Assembly (NCBI GenBank): GCA_034509495.1
Contig: CM067521.1
Span: 625,110 to 689,109 of the forward strand
Reading direction: 5' to 3'
From: Acestrorhynchus altus
Lineage: Eukaryota > Chordata > Actinopteri > Characiformes > Acestrorhynchidae
Length of the DNA: 64,000 bases
Both the position numbers and the translations under genes were made by a program. The notes below the pieces were generated by a model that was not told the DNA's origin, ran no database searches, and saw only the letters and a list, made by a program, of their open reading frames with translations. Shown here piece by piece: positions 1 to 10,870 of the stretch (position 1 is its first letter; every line of letters starts with the position of its first letter).

Positions 1-2110
1 ATCGCTCAGCCTGTATCCCGCTCTGTTTATCAGATATAGATATAAATATCGATATATTGCTCAGCCCGTATCCCGCTCCGTTTATATCCCGATATAGATA
101 TAAATATCAATATATCGCTCAGCCCGTATCCCGCTCTGTTTATATCCTTATATATAGATGTCGATGCTTATCGCTCAGCCCGATATCCTGCTCTGTTTAT
201 CAGATATAGATATAAATATAGATATAAACTCAGCCGTATAAACTCGTTTATATCGATATGAATATAAATATCAATATATCGCTCAGCCTGCAACATCCAC
301 GCTCTGTTTATATCCTGATATATAGATGTCGATATATCGCTCAGCCTGTATCCGCTCTGTTTATATCTGATATATAGATATCGATATATCGCTCAGCCCG
401 TATCCCGCTCCGTTTATCAGATATAGATATAAATATCGATATATCGCTCAGCCACATTATCCGCTCTGTTTATCAGATACATGAATATAAATATCGAAAT
501 ATCGCTCAGCCCGTATCCGCTCCGTTTATATCGATATAGATATAAATATCAATATATCGCTCAGCCCGTATCCCGCTCTGTTTATTTCCTGATATGTAGA
601 TATCGATATATCGCTCAGCCTGTATCCCGCTCTGTTTATATCCCGATATATATAGATATCGATATATATCGCTCAGCCTGTATCGCTCTGTTTATATCCT
701 GATATATAGATGTCGATATATCGCTCATACAATATCCGCTCTCATTTATATCCCAGCCAGAATGTAAATATCAATATATCGCTCAGCCTGTATCTTGCTC
801 TGTTTATATCCTGTTATATAGATATCGATATATCGCTCAGCCCGTATTCCGCTCTGTTTATATCCCAATAGATATAAATATCAATATATCGCTCAGCCAT
901 ATCCGCTCTGTTTATAATCTGATATATATAGATATGATATATCGCTCAGCCTGTATCCGCTCTGTTTATATCTGATATATAGATATGCGATATGTCGCTC
1001 AGCCTGTATCGCACTCTGTTTATATCCCGATATAGATATAAATATCAATATATCGCTCAGCCCGTATCCCGCTCTGTTTCTATCCCCATATAGATATAAA
1101 TATCGATATATCGTTCAGCCTGTATCCGCTCTGTTTATCTCCCAATAGAGATATAAATATCGATATATCGTTCAGCCCGTATCCCGCTCTGTTTATATCC
1201 CGATATAGATATAAATATCAATATATCGCTCAGCCATTATCCCGCTCTGTTTATATCTGAATATAAATATAAATATCTATATATCGCTCAGCCGTATCCC
1301 GCTATGTTTATATCCTGATATAGATATAAATATCGATATATCGCTCAGCCTGTATCCAGCTCTGTTTATATCCCGATACAGATATAAATATCAATATATC
1401 GCTCAGCCTGTATCCCGCTCTGTTTATATCGATATAGATATAAATATCGATATATCGCTCAGCCCGTATCCGCTCTGTTTATATCCCGATATAGATATAA
1501 ATATCGATATCGCTCAGCCCATCTATCCGCTCTGTTTATATCGATATAGATATATCGATATATATCTCAGCTCGTATCCCGCTCTGTTTATATCCCAATA
1601 GAGATATAAATATCAATATATCATCAGCCTGTATCCCGCTCTGTTTATATCCCGATATAGATATAAATATCAATATATCGCTCAGCCTGTATCCCGCTCT
1701 GTTTATATCCCAATAGAGATATAAATATCAATATATCGCTGAGCCTGTATCCCGCTCTGTTTATGTCCCAATAGAATATAAAATATCAATATATCTCGCT
1801 CATATATATATTCTGTTTATATCCCAATAGAATATAAATATCAATATCAGCTAGGCCTGTATCGCTCTGTTTATGTCCCCAATAGAGATATAAATATCAA
1901 TATATGCGCTCAGCCTGTACATCCCGCTCTCAACATATCAGATATAGATATAAATATCAATATATCACTCAGCCAGTATCCCGCCATGTTTATATCCTGA
2001 TATATAGATATCGATATATCGCTCAGCCTGTATCCCGCTCTGTTTATAACCCGATACAGATATAAATATCGATATATCGCTCAGCCTGTATCCCGCTCTG
2101 TTTATAACCC
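1..2110. repeat. 58-bp tandem repeat array (satellite-like)
   Basis: About 36 head-to-tail copies of a unit near 58 bp. Each contains a word close to CGCTCAGCCCGTATCCCGC followed by an AT-rich half made of GATATA/AAATATC. The spacing between successive CGCTCAG/CGTTCAG words (for example 1054 to 1112) is 58 bp. Copies differ by small indels and substitutions. The array runs off the left edge and stops about 30 bp before an ipo9 exon, so it lies in an ipo9 intron. The short open frames in it (for example 481-702) are translations of the repeat, not genes. Confidence 0.95.
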
Positions 2111-2140
2111 GATACTGTTTCTATCTCCTCTTCTGTGCAG

Positions 2141-2278
2141 GTGGAAGATCCATGAAGCCTGCATGCTGGCTCTGGGTTCAGTCAAGACCATCATCACGGA
2201 GAATGTTAGAATGGTGCATTCAGTTTGACATGCACGATTCCTACGCCAATGTCATCCTCGGATCTCAATCCCTAGCAT
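2141..2278 (+). CDS. ipo9: ipo9 first visible exon, frame interrupted by small indels
   Basis: The acceptor TTCTGTGCAG at 2131-2140 is followed by codons for WKIHEACMLALGSVKTIITE, a near-perfect importin-9 match. After about position 2210 the frame breaks. FDMH is read in one frame, then ANVIL, then DLN in another, so at least two or three short deletions are needed to restore the usual sequence. A GTAAAT donor follows at 2279. All downstream exons are largely intact, and this exon abuts a 2.1-kb satellite array. Consensus errors in a poorly assembled spot are therefore more likely than a broken gene. Confidence 0.8.
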
Positions 2279-5200
2279 GTAAATACAAATCAGTCTGGAA
2301 TTAAGTCTTTCATTTTTGCCTAAGCGGCGTGTGAATCTGCTTACTGAGCCCGAGTTCAGGTGTGTTTATTATACAGCTCTCCTTCCTAAAGCTTATCACA
2401 GAAGGAAAATGAATGTCTTCAAGTGGCTGAACTTGTTGAATGTCATGTCCTCCTCAGCAACCTCTCCATTCCTTCTGGGCCGGGCGCTGTGGGCAGCCAG
2501 CCGCTTTACTGCACCCATGTCCCCAGAGCTTATCCAGCAATTCCTGCAGGCGACAGTGAGTGGCCTCCACGACAGCCAGCCGCCGTCAGTCCGTATCTCT
2601 GTCGCGAGAGCTATCTGGGGGGTGAGACAGCTTTTCTTTCTGCTTGTTTTTCCTTCTTTTTCTGGATTGAAGATTTGGCTTCATCTGCGTCTTGAAAATG
2701 CTTTTATTTTCTGTTCTAAACAAAATCCTCTACACGTTTTAAAACGTGCACATGCCAGGTGGTGAAATGCAACATGGAGGCTAAAAGCAGAATCGCACCA
2801 TGGTCCAACCAGCATCAACGTTTTGTTATCGCACGTCCAGAATCTCAGGACATGTCATGGTGTGGGTGCAGTTTAATACGATGCGGATCGTTAGCGGGGC
2901 TCTACAACTAGTGGTTCTACCTTTTCTGAGCACACATTCCAACAGGATGACGCTTGTCCACACACTGCTGCCATCTCAAGGTCTCGTCTTGAAGATACAG
3001 TTACTACGCCGTGGTCGGTCTCATCTCCAGACCTGTCCCTGATTGAAAATGTGTGGACGCTATTGGGCGCTCTGTCAACACTCCACCCTACCACACCATC
3101 TGCAGAACTGAGGGAAACATACAGAATACATGGGATGGATCATCACAGGACACCGAACCTCTACACCTCCATGCAGAGACGTCTGGCGTGTTGCGTTAAA
3201 CCCGACGCCGAACTGAGAGACACCACTTCTGTATGAGTAGATCAATAAATATTGATCAGATCAGAATACAGTTATCAGTTATTGATCCTGATCACTTGCA
3301 GTCTCACACGTCCTTCTGGGGAAACTGTTTGTGGTGATTTGTTTGAAGACGTGTGTGTTTGTGTGCTTATAATACATTGATCTAGTGTTTCCTCTGTGTT
3401 TTTCCACCAGGTACTGTGATCAGCTGAAGCTGTCTGAGAGCACCCACGTCCTGCAGCCCTACTTGCCCAGTATCCTGGAGGGTCTGGTGCAGCTGGCGGC
3501 TCAGTTTAGTTCAGAGGTCCTTACGTTAGTCATGGAGACTCTCTGCATTGTGTGTACAGTGGACCCAGCGTTTACAACTAGTGCAGAGAACAAGATTTGC
3601 CCCCTCACCATTGCCATCTTCCTCAAGTACAGTAACGGTAAGCCTGCCATTCCATTGTTTGTTGTGTCCTGTAGTTGGACGTTCCACTTTCTGGTTCTGT
3701 AGTGATATGCAGTGGTCGTTCTTCATGTCTTTAGATCCGGTGGTGGCATCCTTAGCCCAGGACATCTTTAAGGAACTGGCTCAGATTGAGGCATGCCAAG
3801 GCCCTATGCAGATGCGCCTCATCCCAACCCTTGTCAGCATTATGCATGCGCCTCCTGATAAGATTCCCGCGGGCCTTTGTGCAGTAAGAACCTCCTCTCT
3901 GGCTTCTGCATCATCTCCTGACTTGTCGTAGAATTCTGTCATTAATGAATAATCACTGTTCTGAACAGACAGCTATTGATATCCTGACGACGGTCGTTCG
4001 CAACACTAAACCTCCTCTGTCTGAGATGCTCGTGTGCCAAGCTTTCCCTGCTGTGGCCCAGTGCACCCTTCGTACTGACGACAACACGACAATGCAGGTA
4101 AGCGGAATACTGGCGGTAGGACAATCCCAGTCCTGAGGTGCTGAGGTGCTGGTGCACCTGATTCAGCGCCCTCCAGGACCGGGTTTGCCTATCCCTGTAC
4201 AGGCTGGTACTAATGTGATCCTGCATTCAGACTTTGGTTGTACACTTTTCAGAACGGAGGGGAGTGTTTGCGGGCCTACGTCTCTGTGGCTCTGGAGCAA
4301 GTGGGCCAGTGGCAGGATGAGCAAGGCCATAGTGGATTGTGGTACGTCATGCAGGTGGTCAGCCAGCTCCTCGACCCCCGCACGTCCGAGTTCACTGCGG
4401 CTTTTGTGGGCCGCCTGGTTTCCACCCTCATCGCTCATGCTGGCACACAGCTGGGAGAGCAGCTGGACCAAGTACTGCGTGCCATTCTCAGCAAGATGCA
4501 GCAGGCGGAGACATTAAGTGTCATGCAGGTAGGCTCAGACCAGCCAGAAATGTCAGGTATTACCAGTGTTTAGTTCAGACTAGTGCTTGGGGTCGTTGTC
4601 TTGTTACCTGGCCTAACTGTACTTTGGCTTCAGCACAAGTTCATCCATGTATCACTTTTCATTTATGAAACCGAGTTCTGTGAGTCTCCGTCCAAGAAAC
4701 ATAAACACCCCCTCAGAAAGCTCCAATGGTCTTTTCAAATTTACATTTGCAGCAGTTGGCAGCTGCTCTTATTCTGAGCGACTTCCAGAAGTGCTTCTCT
4801 GTTCTGCTTAATTAGTGAGTAGAGACTAGAATCCAGATGTTCCTCTTCACTGCTGCCAAACACAAATATCAGTCTGAACCTCGATACCAACAGGTTTCAG
4901 TTTAATTATGATCCTTTAATGAGTTAAATGCTCTGAAAGAGATGATCTTCAGCTGTTTGGACCCCCAAGAGAAGTTCTTCTCCACTTTGGTTCCAGAACA
5001 GAAGAGAGTCTGGATGCTTGCCTTCCTGCAGCGTGAGGGACGGTGGGTCAAGCTGATCTGATGCTGGAAGGGCTCTTGGTACAGATCGGGATTGGAACAT
5101 TTCCATCAAGTACGAAGAGGCTGGTCCAGTTTAGTCTTTGTAGGCCAGAGTCAGATTCGGAATCTGCTTTTATAGAACTTTATAGAACTTTATCAGCTTA

Positions 5201-8200
5201 TAGAACTTTTGTTCAGCTACTGGAAGCCAGTGAAGCAGCAGAGGAGCTACATGACTGAACTTGGGAACATTGGAGACGAGTCTTGCTGCTGCTTCCTGGA
5301 TCAGATGAAGGGTCTGATGGTCCGAGGAAGGTCAACCAGATGGGAGCTGCAGTGGTCAAGTCATGAAAAAGTCATGAAGGGCTCCTCTCTGAGAGAAAGG
5401 TGGAATTCTCCTGATGTTATAAAGGAAATCTATAAAGGCTGAAGTTGAATCTGTTTTACATTGTTGTAAGAGAACCACAAGAGACGGACGTCCCCAAATT
5501 CAGCTGTTCGTATGATATCAGCAGACCTGATTACGAGGTGAGAAATTGGGTCGAAGTCCGTTTTTCACCTGTAAGGGTTGTTTTCACACTGAGCTCGGAG
5601 ACGCACACTAAGGGTTCTCAGCTGAGCTTACCTCCTCACAGCACAACAGTGCCTTCTTCTGGAGAAAGCTGGCGAGACAGAGCTGCTTCGTTTTGGTTTG
5701 ATTAGTCACTGTTGAGTCTGATCTCTTTGGGAAATCGGGGGCGAGACCCGGCCCTAATCACCACAATCTTATTCTGAGCACTGTTAATTTTGCGTAACTT
5801 CATCACACTGTTTCTCTTCCTCTGCAGTCTCTCATCATGGTTTTCGCCCACCTGGTCCACTCACAGCTAGAACCTCTGTTGGAGTTCCTCTCCAGTCTTC
5901 CTGGACCCACGGGAAAACCCGCTTTGGAGTTTGTCATGACTGAATGGATGAGCCGCCAGCATCTCTTCTATGGCCAATACGAAGGCAAAGTCAGGTGAGA
6001 GTTTGACGGTATGGATCAGCTTTTCTTACCATCTTTCAGGATGGATTGTAAGTTCTCTGACTGTGTTTCTCCTACAGTGCTATAGCTTTGTGTAAACTCC
6101 TCCAGCATGGTCTCAACACCAACGACAAGCGGCTGCAAGACATTGTGGTGAAGGGGGAGGAAATATTTAACGCGGATGAAGGCATTCGCACGCGATCCAA
6201 ATCTGCCAAAAGTAAGATTGTGTCTCAGCGTCTGTTAAACCGTCGTACTTTAGTTCAGTAGTTCCTCTAAAGCACTTTAATGTTTCAGATCCAGAACGGT
6301 GGACCAACATTCCCTTGCTGGTGAAGATCTTTAAACTTCTAGTCAACGAACTGTCGTCCGTAGTGGAGGCTAATGCAAACCGAGCCAATCCCGCAGACTG
6401 GAGTCAAGGTACGAGTCGCGCACCACGAGCTCAGAACGGGTTAATATTTGTAGAACTGTGACTCCTCCCTCTGCGGCACACTTTGGCAAATTACACCCAT
6501 GAAACATTTATCTTGATTAAAATAAAGAAAGTCGAAGCTCAGAAGCTGACATCTCTTCCAGATTCAGGAGGAATGTGGGAAGATCAAGATGAAGAGGAGG
6601 AGGAGGATGACGATGATGAAGGATTAGAAGGGCAGCTGCTTTCTGACCTCATATCTTCTAACAAATATGGTGAGACTGGGCTTCATGTATAACTGGTTGG
6701 TCTTTCCTTGTAGAATATGAGAGAAATCATTTTAAACATAAAAATCAAACATCTATCCATCCATCCATCCATCTTCCTCCGCTTATCCGGAGCCGCAGCT
6801 TAAGCAGGGATGCCCAGACTTCCCTCTCCCCCGACACCTCAGCCAGCTCCCCGGAAGGGACCCCGAGGTGTTTCCTGGGCAGCCGAGAGACATAGTCCCT
6901 CCAGCGTGTCCCGGGTCTACCCCGAGGTCTCCTCCTGGTGGGGCGTGCCTGGAACACCTCCCCGGGGAGGCGTCCAGGGGGCATCCGAAAAATGTGCCCG
7001 AGCCACCTCAACTGGTTGCTCTCAATGTGACACAGAGACAAAATACTTAAAACAAGAGTCTTAAAAATGGACAATTTTGAGCAAAATAATGAAATGTTTT
7101 AGTTCGTGAGTGTTTTTCCCTCATTATGAAGTCACGTGACTACTTCTGTTAGTATTTTAAGGTTAAAATTCCAAGAATATTTGTCTCAGTTTTATAGTTT
7201 GCATTTGATGAAGGCAGTTCTTCATATCAATGCAGTTCTGTCCTTTTGAAGAGTAACGATCTGTTAATTAAGAATATTAAAACATTATAAAATGGTTGAA
7301 GAAACAAAACCGGGTCCTGACTAGGGTCTCGTGGAAGTGTGCCTTGCTGTTTGAGGAGCTGGTCAAACTGGCCAGTGTCCAGTCTGAAATGGTCACAATT
7401 CTTGCAGTAGAAGGTGAAATTCCCGGCGCTGCCCACATACTTACAGAATGGGACGGTTTGACGCTGAACAGTCCCAACCCTGAGAAGGTGTTTCCAGCAC
7501 ATACACACATATTTGTACTAAAAGCTGGCCGTCGGTTTGTCTACGTGTAGGTCTGTTATGTTAGATTAATGTAATTATTCCTCATTGAAGTAACATTTCA
7601 TTCATTCAGATGTAGATATCCAAAAATAGTTGCACCCAGAAGGAATCGCTGTGTCATTTTCAATGACGAGTTTCAGCTCCAAGATCATTGGTTTGTTGCG
7701 TGTTACATGTCCAGAGTTCGTCTTGAAGACACAGACACTACGCCGTGGTCGGTCTCATCTCCAGACCTGTCCCTGATTGAAAATGTGTGGACGCTATTGG
7801 ACGCTCTATCAACACTCCACCCCTACCACACCATCTGCAGAACTGAGTGAGAACATTCAAGCTGCATGGGATGGATCATGCATCACAGGACACCATTAGG
7901 AACCTCTACACCTCCATGCAGAGACGTCTGGCGTGTTGCGTTAAACCCGACGCCGTACTGAGAGACACCACTTCTGTATGAGTAGATCAATAAATATTGA
8001 TCAGATCAGACTACAGTTATCATCAGTTATTGATCCTGATCACCTTCATCTTCCTTCACCATAGAACTGCAATCTCACACGTCCTTCTGGGGAAACTAGT
8101 TTTAGATGATCGTCTGAAGATATATATGGTGTGCACTTTTTTACGATACATATTTTTGTCTTTCAGATGATGATTATTATGAGGATGATGATGAAGATGA

Positions 8201-8441
8201 CCCAGATGCCTTGAAGGATCCCATTTATCAAATTGACCTTCAGGTAATTTGCATGTTGTGGATTATTAATGTATTATGGGACGTCGAGGTGTTTCCTGTT
8301 ATTCAAAATGTCGTCTTCTCTTCCCCCCAGGCCTATCTGACCGACTTCTTGACCCAGTTTGCCCAGCAGCCCTGCTACAGCATGTTTTCTGGCCATCTAA
8401 ATGATTCTGAGCGAAGAGTCTTGCAAACCATTGGTATCTAA
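2141..8441 (+). CDS. ipo9: importin-9, C-terminal part (12 exons, 5' end outside window)
   Basis: Importin-9 is a RanGTP-regulated importin-beta family receptor made of HEAT repeats; known cargoes include H2A-H2B histones, actin and ribosomal proteins. Coding exons by splice consensus and similarity to the human protein as I remember it: 2141-2278, 2458-2621, 3411-3637, 3735-3883, 3969-4097, 4253-4528, 5828-5994, 6078-6211, 6289-6408, 6562-6669, 8167-8243, 8331-8441. Together they encode about 600 residues, matching the last 600 of roughly 1,040. Recognisable stretches include PFLLGRALWAASRF, SEVLTLVMETLCIVCTVDP, IEACQGPMQMRLIPTLVSIM, GGECLRAYVS and GPTGKPALEFVM. An acidic insert spans exons ten and eleven (WEDQDEEEEEDDDDEG; EDDDEDDPDA), as in the family. 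The protein ends RRVLQTIGI-stop, the expected C-terminus. Reading frames join cleanly except in the first visible exon and at the second exon's 3' end (see separate entries). The upstream exons and promoter lie left of the window. Confidence 0.95.
2622..3410 (+). other. ipo9 intron holding a Tc1-like relic
   Basis: This intron lies between the exon ending ...AIWG and the one starting YCDQL. The exon's last codons run into six Gs (2617-2622) before TGAG. With a GT donor at 2622-2623 one G is surplus to the frame, because the next exon supplies a G of its own. The middle of the intron (about 2775-3320) is a degenerate Tc1/mariner copy; the rest is unremarkable. Confidence 0.8.
2775..3320 (+). 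mobile_element. Tc1/mariner-like transposon relic, family A, copy 1
   Basis: Degenerate transposase text runs on the + strand. It includes SLIENVW near the end of the catalytic domain, a region matching PHHLQN, and a C-terminal MQRRLACC. It is broken by frameshifts and stops. It ends in the shared tail ATCAATAAATATTGATCAG and CCTTCTGGGG. The same family recurs at 7628-8095, 21079-21605, 30395-30985 and, reversed, 41525-42010. Confidence 0.85.
4529..5827 (+). other. ipo9 intron with unclassified interspersed repeat
   Basis: No exon is recognisable between 4529 and 5827. The part from about 4900 to 5450 resembles an interspersed fish repeat (GTTCAGCTACTGGAAGCCAG and neighbouring text). I recall such text as multicopy but cannot classify it. 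The segment near 5455 (ACATTGTTGTAAGAGAA) has a similar counterpart near 39300 (TATTGTTGTGAGAGAAGCAC). The open frames here are short and have no family resemblance. Confidence 0.5.
6745..7040 (-). mobile_element. non-LTR retrotransposon (LINE) 3' fragment
   Basis: On the minus strand this encodes the C-terminal tail of a fish LINE ORF2: WLGHIFRMPPGRLPGEVF, then RRPRGRPGTRWRDYVSRL and REVWASLL. The 3' end finishes in a simple ATGGATGG tail, seen on the + strand as ATCCATCCATCC at about 6752-6772. That is the usual end of this class. It is a 5'-truncated copy within an ipo9 intron, opposite in orientation to the gene. Confidence 0.85.
7050..7625. other. ipo9 intron, no recognised feature
   Basis: Mostly AT-rich single-copy-looking sequence between the LINE fragment and a Tc1 relic. 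The open frame at 7296-7550 has no residues I can assign to a family and no splice context, so I do not call it. Confidence 0.4.
7628..8095 (+). mobile_element. Tc1/mariner-like transposon relic, family A, copy 2
   Basis: It is bounded by CACCCAGAAGG on the left and its inverted counterpart CCTTCTGGGG on the right, which look like terminal inverted repeats. Inside are a VIFNDEFQL-like remnant of the first catalytic aspartate motif and the SPDLSLIENVW region. The part between them, carrying the second aspartate, is deleted. Non-autonomous and dead. Confidence 0.85.
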
Positions 8442-9105
8442 CCTGCACTTCTCCCCGTTATCAGCTAAAAACTGTCCTTGTTTCCGTGTTTACCACTCGC
8501 TCGTATCTTTCCAAATGGACTGGAGGGGCCTTGAAAGCCTGGCACTTGCAAACCCCAAGCACAACTGAGGACTGTTTTTTCAAAAACGATGCACTTGTTG
8601 ACACGGCCTGCCCACTGGTCCATCGAAGGAATATGGTGTAGCAAAGGAAAGGGTGAGGAGCACCCTGGATAGAGCCCCAGAGCGGACTGGGAGGGTGGAG
8701 CTAATGAAATGGTTAACAAGGCACAAATAAAGCCCAGAGGACTAAGAAGAACTTCGGGTGAAATGTACGGGGTTTTAAAAAAGGGTCAGTGACATTTGCA
8801 AAGGGGCCGATATCAGCATAGAAATGTTACGAAGTTTCAACTGTTGTCCATTTGTAATCTTCTCTCTTTACCAATTCATGGTGGTCTTAAAATCTTTCTG
8901 TAAAGGAAGGCATATTTTGACAGAAGACAAACTTTAACAAGTTGGAAATGATGGCGGCCTTATTAGAAAGAAATTCTCAGACTTGTCTTTACGGCTGCGC
9001 AGTGTGGTGGGTATGAGGGATTCACAGTGTTGCCATGGTGATGTACGGCCTACTAGTGTCCTTGTACCCTCTGGAATTTGAGGTGATGTTTCAAAATAAA
9101 AGGCC
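8442..9105 (+). other. ipo9: ipo9 3' UTR with two poly(A) signals
   Basis: Sequence following the ipo9 stop codon has no coding potential. AATAAA hexamers lie at 8726-8731 and 9095-9100; either could end the transcript. The extent is inferred from these signals only. Confidence 0.6.
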
Positions 9106-9359
9106 CATGGAAGTAGCATTTCTTTTCCACGTCCCATTGTGTCTTGTCTGATCAGTATCCTTTGATTGTCTGCACTTAATGCTTCATCACAGCAATGCCA
9201 AACATCAGATTCCTTACTGTAAGTCGGGGACGTCCCCAGTTCCAACTCGCCTGTTTATATCCGGGTTCATTAGGTCTGTTCGAGCGGGGATCGGGAAACT
9301 GTGTACTACAGAAATGCATTTTAAAAATGATTTGTAAAATGTCATTAGAGAAAGAAGGC

Positions 9360-10025
9360 TGTAGATGCAGATGAGTCTGAGAAGGGATTTTAAAAGATCT
9401 CAGAACAATTATAAATCAGCTGTTCTACTGTCCAGAACATCATTTACAAGTGGAGAACATTTAGATCAACTGCCCACATGACCAGATCAGACTGTCTTAC
9501 AAGTTCAGCCCGAAAGCAGAACCACAAGATGAGTAAAGAAGATCCAACAATCCTAAAATCATGGATCTACAGGAAGCTCTCGCCACAGCTGATGTCAAAG
9601 TGAAGCTTCTTCCATCAGAAAGAAACCAAAGCAGTTTGATCTTCATGGGAGGAGGTTAAGGAGGAAACTCTTACTGACAAACTAAGACTAAAATTCTCCA
9701 GAGAATATCTAGATAGAGAGCATGAGACAGATGAATGCAAAGCTGAATTATTTGGCACAGAAGACTAGATTCTAGCTAAGCTATTCTAGTGAGCTTGTCT
9801 TCTAGCTAGGGATATTCTGAGTGAACAGCAAAGCACTTTTGTAATTTGCTCTGGAGAAGGGCGTCTGATAAACACCGTAAATGTAAGACATGTTTGAGCA
9901 GAAGCTCATCGCAGCTGTGAACATGGTGGTGGAAGTGTGATGGTTTGGAGCTGCTCTGCTGCAGCAGGGTCTAGAGATCTCTCCATCATAGAAACCACTA
10001 TGAGATCTTTATTGTATCAGAGGAG
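9360..10025 (+). mobile_element. Tc1-like transposon relic with a nested MITE-like insert
   Basis: Degenerate Tc1-type text runs on the + strand. It includes a helix-turn-helix-side remnant near 9430-9560 and GGTGGAAGTGTGATGGTTTG at about 9932, the nucleotide form of the conserved GGGSVMVW block. It is interrupted at about 9768-9890 by a different repeat ending in GGGCGTCTGATAAACACCG, a common fish MITE/SINE-like end. The text AGAC occurs on both sides of the insert. Confidence 0.65.
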
Positions 10026-10064
10026 GTATTAGGGCAAAAAAAAATGACATTACATAGATTATTT

Positions 10065-10475
10065 TAGTTTAACTTTATTTTAATATCAGTTCATTATCAG
10101 TTTAATTTTATTTTAAATATCAACTCATCAGTTTTAATTTTAGTTTAATATCAGCGCATCAGTTTAATTTTAATATCAGTTTAATTTTATTTTAAATATC
10201 AACTCATCAGTTTAATTTTAGTTTCATTTTATTTTAATATCGGCTCATTGTCGGTTTAATTTTATTTTAATATCAGTTCATTATCAGTTTAATTTTATTA
10301 TCAGTTCATTATCAGTTTAATTTTATTATCAGTTCATTATCAGTTTAATTTTATTTTAATTTTATTTTAATATCAGTTCATTATCAGTTTATTTTAGTTT
10401 AATTTTATTTTAATATCAGTTCATTATCAGTTTAATTTAATTTAGTTTTTAATTTTTATTTCAAAAATAAATTAT
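10065..10475. repeat. AT-rich minisatellite (about 32 bp unit)
   Basis: Repeated TTTAATTTTATTTTAATATC and AGTTCATTATCAG words occur in irregular order over about 400 bp between ipo9 and shisa4. Low complexity; no gene. Confidence 0.9.
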
Positions 10476-10562
10476 TTTTTTATTTTAATTGAACAGATTA
10501 TTGTGATCTCTGTAATGCCGATGAAAATCTGAAGGTTTATGAGGCTTGTGTGTATTTGTGTC

Positions 10563-10631
10563 TAGGTGTGTGTTTGTTTGTGTTTAGGTGTGTGTTTGTG
10601 TTTAGGTGTGTGTGTGTGTGTGTGTGTGTTT
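10563..10631. repeat. GT microsatellite
   Basis: Interrupted (GT)n/(TTTAGGTGTGTG)n lies just upstream of the CpG-rich shisa4 first exon. Confidence 0.9.
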
Positions 10632-10639
10632 GAGAGCGA

Positions 10640-10870
10640 GAGAGACTGTTCTGCGCGTGCAGAGTCACGTGCTGTGTGTGACCCGTCCGGAGCCGCAGGC
10701 TGATGCAGAGCGCAGCGGGGTCTCAGTGAGGACGGGCTGCAGCTCCCCGACACCGCTGTGCTGCAGGGTCCGGTTCGGTCCGGTCCGGTTCGGGCGGAGA
10801 TGGCCCGGGCGGCGGCGGCGGCAGCGGCGGCGGTGCTGTGTGCGCTGCTGTCTGTGTCTGAGGGTAAGCT
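10640..10870 (+). promoter_or_regulatory. shisa4: CpG-rich promoter / first exon region of shisa4
   Basis: The sequence turns abruptly GC- and CpG-rich (repeated CGG, GCGCGTGC, CCGGTTCGG) around the shisa4 start codon at 10800 and returns to normal after the donor at 10864. This is typical of a CpG-island promoter. A CACGTG E-box lies at about 10665-10670 (GTCACGTGCT). No TATA box is evident. The transcription start is not determined. Confidence 0.65.

Noticed and set aside
1..2110. CRISPR-like array
   Set aside because: The units are contiguous with no unique spacers, and the locus is a vertebrate intron.
2141..8441. ipo9 as a pseudogene
   Set aside because: Only one exon next to the satellite array and one G run are disturbed; the other exons have intact frames, splice sites and the normal C-terminus.
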